Shown here: positions 18,367-20,968 of the stretch, in pieces | Layout of the letters: every line of letters starts with the position of its first letter | Numbering within the stretch: the stretch's first letter is position 1 | Assembly: GCA_008931825.1 (NCBI GenBank) | Contig: QXVZ01024685.1 | Location: forward strand, 1 to 20,968 | Length of the DNA stretch: 20,968 nucleotides | Reading direction: 5' to 3' | Origin: Phallusia fumigata | Lineage: Eukaryota; Chordata; Ascidiacea; Phlebobranchia; Ascidiidae | Translations under genes and position numbers: made by a program | The notes under the pieces: model-generated | What the model saw: the letters and a program-made list of their open reading frames with translations, nothing else | Told to the model about the DNA's origin: nothing | Database searches by the model: none

Positions 18367-19000
18367 ATAACTTAACCCAATTTAGGGGGCTAGCAGGGTA
18401 ACTGATGGGGCTGTAGAGTCAAATAAAGAAATCGATGCACCACAATTACATGTTTCAAAACTGTGTAAATTTCAACAAATTCAGATGTCGTTTAATAATT
18501 TCAACAAATTCGTACATTGTATAATAATGTGACCAATTTTAGGGGGTTAGCAAGGTAACTGCTGGGGTATGGGTTCAAACAAAAAAATCTATGCACCACA
18601 ATTGCACGTTCCACAAACTGTGCAAATTTCAACAAATTCAGACGTTGTTGAATAATTTCACCAGTTTTAGGGGGCTAGCGGGGTAACCACTAGGGGCTAT
18701 GGGGTCAATCGAAGTTGATAACATGCGGTTAAACAAAATTGCTGACACATCACCATGACCATATTTACCAGCAGTAAAAGTTTCATCGAAATATAGTAAA
18801 CATTTCATGACAAAAGTCCATACATAATGTGCAGGGAATATTTCACCATTTTGGGGTCTAGCGGGGTAACCCTAGGGGCTATGGGGTCAATCGAAGTTGA
18901 TAACACACAGCCATGACCGTATCTACCAGCTGTAACAGTTTCATCAGAATCAATTAAACATTTTAAGTCAAAAGTGCATGGACAGGCACAAAATGTCACC
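18367..19000 (+). repeat. R1 repeat array, four to five units including a longer variant
   Basis: Units start near 18377, 18533, 18661 and 18843 with AATTTTAGGGGGCTAGC-type blocks followed by GGGGTAACC and ATGGGGTCAA. The last two are a longer variant that adds CCATGACCATATCTACCAGC, AGTTTCATC and AAACATTTCATGACAAAAGT. That variant is also seen near 12020-12080 and 13890-13950. The array ends at the boundary hairpin near 18996. Confidence 0.8.
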
Positions 19001-19008
19001 CCTTCAGG
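19001..19008 (+). repeat. left target-site duplication of the 19009-19664 element
   Basis: CCTTCAGG is repeated exactly at 19665-19672. Eight bases is the duplication length made by hAT transposases. Confidence 0.88.
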
Positions 19009-19664
19009 CAGGGGTGCACAACTTGCGCTTTGGCCGCAGATACTATTCAATGTGCCTGTGCATTTGTATATTTGGGTATATGTATTGGTGGCCATGTATT
19101 AATGAAAACTCTTCGACTGAGTCAATACAAAACCTTTTTAGAAATTAGTTTGCTTTAAAACAAGTTTAATTGACAAGGTGGTAAAACAACCTGCACACAA
19201 ATAGTTTTGGGGTTTGGCATGTTGCAGCGTTTATGATGCCTAACTGGCAATTGTTTGCCAGTAATCCACGGTCATTGTTGCAATGATATTTTGCAGTATT
19301 AACCATGATTAAAAAGCAACTGTAATATTTTGAGCCTTTGCCAAGTTCTAAAACACTGCATATATTGAACTACAACAAAGCAATATTGTCAAGGTTTTAA
19401 AAAGAATGGAATTGGAACAAAGGCCTCATTGACTACATTTGTCTTTATGCATGTGATCGCATTCATGCTTCATGCATGCTTTGCATGTATACCTGTGCCA
19501 CTGTATATTGCGAAGCGTCATCGTATATGTTGTGACATCACAATAGAGTGTGTGTTGACGTACGTCTGCCACCTTGCAGTTTTTGCAACTCGGCACCTTT
19601 GTGGCAGCTATGGGTAAAAAGTCCTTGATGCGGCAGGCAATAGCAAAAAGGTTGTGCACCCCTA
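19009..19664. mobile_element. non-autonomous hAT-like element with perfect 8-bp target duplication
   Basis: The 656-bp element begins CAGGGGTGCACAAC and ends GTTGTGCACCCCTA, so 13 of 14 terminal bases pair. It is flanked on both sides by CCTTCAGG. Removing the element and one copy of the duplication restores a continuous ACCCCTTCAGGGAATGGGACC, which matches the boundary hairpin intact at 13748 and 18340. That independently confirms the ends. Length of duplication and CAGGGGTG termini fit the hAT superfamily. No transposase domain was recognised, so mobilisation would have needed an autonomous relative. It sits in the intron of the - strand gene about 260 bp from the CARD exon. Confidence 0.87.
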
Positions 19665-19672
19665 CCTTCAGG
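19665..19672 (+). repeat. right target-site duplication of the 19009-19664 element
   Basis: Exact copy of CCTTCAGG found immediately left of the element. Confidence 0.88.
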
Positions 19673-19739
19673 GAATGGGACCCATAATACAACTTCAAGG
19701 TCATATACTTTAATATCCAGTTTTTCAAACATCATAGCT

Positions 19740-19880
19740 GTGGGTCAATCAGGGTAAAAGATGTCAGTGCACAACTTCAGATGCCCAGCTAATATGTATG
19801 AGAATTTAAAGAAATTCAGGCCAATCTTTTTTTACCAAAACATGTAAACAAACCCCCCATAGACAGAAAAGAAACTTAAG
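19740..19880 (+). repeat. single diverged R2 fragment
   Basis: GTGGGTCAATCAGGGTAAAA, GTCAGTGCACAACTTCAGAT, AAATTCAGGCCAA and ACCAAAACATGTAAACAAA follow the order of the R2 units at 13256 and 17839. It ends in ATAGACAGAAAAGAAA, about 40 bases before the splice donor of the CARD exon, so repeat sequence comes very close to the exon. Confidence 0.7.
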
Positions 19881-19922
19881 CATGAGGGCCAAAAGATTTC
19901 AAAAAAAGTATTGCAGGCCTAC

Positions 19923-20062
19923 CTTTGATAGTTTCATTGTTGTATTTTGATTCTAATATGTCAGCAAGGTATCCTTGCCATGCACCATATCGTGAACGGA
20001 GACCATCCACCAGGGCCTGAAGGCCTTCTTTACCCCTTGTGAGAAGAATTCTCAATAACGGG
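19923..20062 (-). CDS. exon encoding the second half of a CARD domain (CARD-Death domain gene)
   Basis: CARD domains recruit caspases or kinase adaptors through CARD-CARD contacts. On the minus strand the acceptor TTTGTTGTAG (AG at 20064-20063) opens a 140-base exon that ends at AAAG/GTAGGC. Its 46 full codons start PLLRILLTRGKEGLQALVDG and continue with YLADILESKYNN. This fits the last three helices of a CARD, whose consensus is LL..L..RG..AF..FL.AL......L...L, as in CRADD, RIG-I-like proteins and many caspases. It starts with one base of a split codon and ends with one base of the next, which joins correctly to the exon at 14333. The first half of the CARD must be in an exon beyond the right edge; none was found between 20063 and 20968. 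With the Death domain next, the closest known architecture is CRADD/RAIDD, but a longer receptor or kinase with these modules is also possible. Confidence 0.85.
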
Positions 20063-20139
20063 CTACAACAAACAAAACAAATTAAAACTACAAGGGTTGT
20101 CTTCACATACTGCATTTTACATTGGATTCTACAATTACT

Positions 20140-20460
20140 CAAGCTTTTTATGACAAAACTGTTTCTGCAGGCAGAAATGTATGGGTCCCCACATGCCAAG
20201 TTATAGATTAAATGTGGCGTACTTTTGATAGCAAGGATGTGAAGTCAAACATGTCAATTAATGCACCACAATGATATTATATACAACTGTCTGAATTTCA
20301 ATCAATGAATTTATTCCAGAAGAGCCTTCATAAATATATACAATGCCTGGTAGCAACAGTTTATTCATAGAAATGAGAGGTCTGTATGGACTCAACGTTG
20401 TTCCAATTTTAAGGAGAGTATTACATTTACCAGAAGAGCCTTCATAAATTCATTGTTTAG
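20140..20460. repeat. mixed repeat fragments (unit A end, R1 piece, 20-bp direct repeat)
   Basis: About 20155-20205 resembles the end of unit A (GTTTCTGC, ATGGGTCCCCACA). About 20236-20300 resembles R1 (GAAGTCAAAC, AATGCACCACAATGATATT, TGTCTGAATTTCAATCAA). A perfect 20-bp direct repeat, CCAGAAGAGCCTTCATAAAT, occurs at 20316-20335 and 20430-20449. No exon is visible here on either strand. Confidence 0.6.
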
Positions 20461-20486
20461 TAATTTGACTCATTTTAAGGGCTAGC

Positions 20487-20968
20487 CACATGTACCATTT
20501 CCTTTATTACATTGGATATAGATTTAATATCTGCATTACATTGGGTCCCTAATTCCTTCAACAATTTATAACATGATTGTTTCTGCTAGCATAAACATTG
20601 GTCCCCAAAATTTCGGAATAGTAGTAAGTGATGTTTTATGATTGGTTTGGGCATCAATCAGTTAGCAGCATATCACACAACAAACTCTCAAGGACTCTTT
20701 CCAATGCGGTTTTAGCAACGCACTAAAAATCAAACAACATGGTGCTTTTTGACCAACCAAATATAAGCTTACATGCTACTGTACAAGATAGTGCAACTGT
20801 AAACAAGAGCAAAGTTATTGTAAGGTATTATCTTTTACAGCGTTATTAAGCAAACGCAATTTAGTTAACACTATCCATCTGTGTCAATGGTTATAAAGCG
20901 GCTAATTATGAGTCCCCTTCCTAAAGGGGACACATATTGTTTTCACTTGTTTGTTTGTTTGTTTTTTC
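20487..20968 (+). repeat. unit A and R3 copy, then inverted boundary hairpin
   Basis: CACATGTACCATTTCC, ACATTGGGTCCCTAATTCC and TTTCTGCTAGCATAAACAT are unit A landmarks. CAACAAACTCTCAAGG, TATAAGCTTACATGCTACTG and GAGCAAAGTTATTGTAAGG are R3 landmarks shared with 16390-16570 and 16880. Near 20906-20944 GTCCCCTTCCTAAAGGGGAC and ACATATTGTTTTCAC form the boundary hairpin in the opposite orientation to those at 13748 and 18340. The repeat continues past the right edge. Confidence 0.75.

Noticed and set aside
18805..19728. Several short open frames in and around the 19009-19664 element
   Set aside because: They cross the transposon ends and repeat boundaries, overlap on both strands and show no transposase or other domain.
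1..20968. tRNA genes
   Set aside because: I looked for T-arm GGTTCRANNCC blocks with a matching A box and found none that could be supported.

Overview
The window reads as AT-rich nuclear DNA of an invertebrate metazoan. It has spliced genes with long introns, a Penelope-type retroelement, hAT-like transposon remnants and many diverged repeats. A tunicate is my best guess, but this is inference only: no marker here fixes the species, and other invertebrates with low-GC genomes remain possible.

Two protein genes can be supported. The first is a complete, intronless cytosolic alanyl-tRNA synthetase on the + strand (1199-4111). A strong 3' splice acceptor lies eight bases before its ATG, which suggests a 5'-UTR intron or spliced-leader trans-splicing. 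The second is on the - strand and is easy to miss because its exons are short. An exon at 20062-19923 encodes the second half of a CARD domain. Exons at 14333-14224 and 11256-11107 together encode a Death domain. Splice sites and intron phases agree across all three, so the piece reads CARD then Death domain, the architecture of the vertebrate adaptor CRADD/RAIDD. The 5' end lies beyond the right edge and the 3' end is uncertain. The two genes converge.

Almost everything else is repetitive. From left to right: an inverted copy of a dispersed repeat with a strong hairpin (1-190); a small TIR element just upstream of the synthetase (925-1091); a TIR element at 5238-5598; a degenerate Penelope-like fragment with a recognisable GIY-YIG domain between inverted arms (6943-7705); a tandem array of about 120-bp units (7826-8650), called R1 here; then the introns of the CARD/Death-domain gene. 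Those introns hold more R1, a 306-bp tandem repeat (R2), dispersed 'unit A' and 'R3' repeats, five hAT-like or TIR-bearing pieces including one with a perfect 8-bp target duplication (19009-19664), and a recurring CCCCTTC/GAAGGGG hairpin at repeat boundaries.

Segments 12301-13776 and 16054-18366 are diverged copies of one composite repeat. They contain single Ns at abrupt jumps and G or C runs that replace paralogous sequence of the same length. Both look more like sequencing or assembly error than biology. No tRNA, rRNA or CRISPR was recognised.
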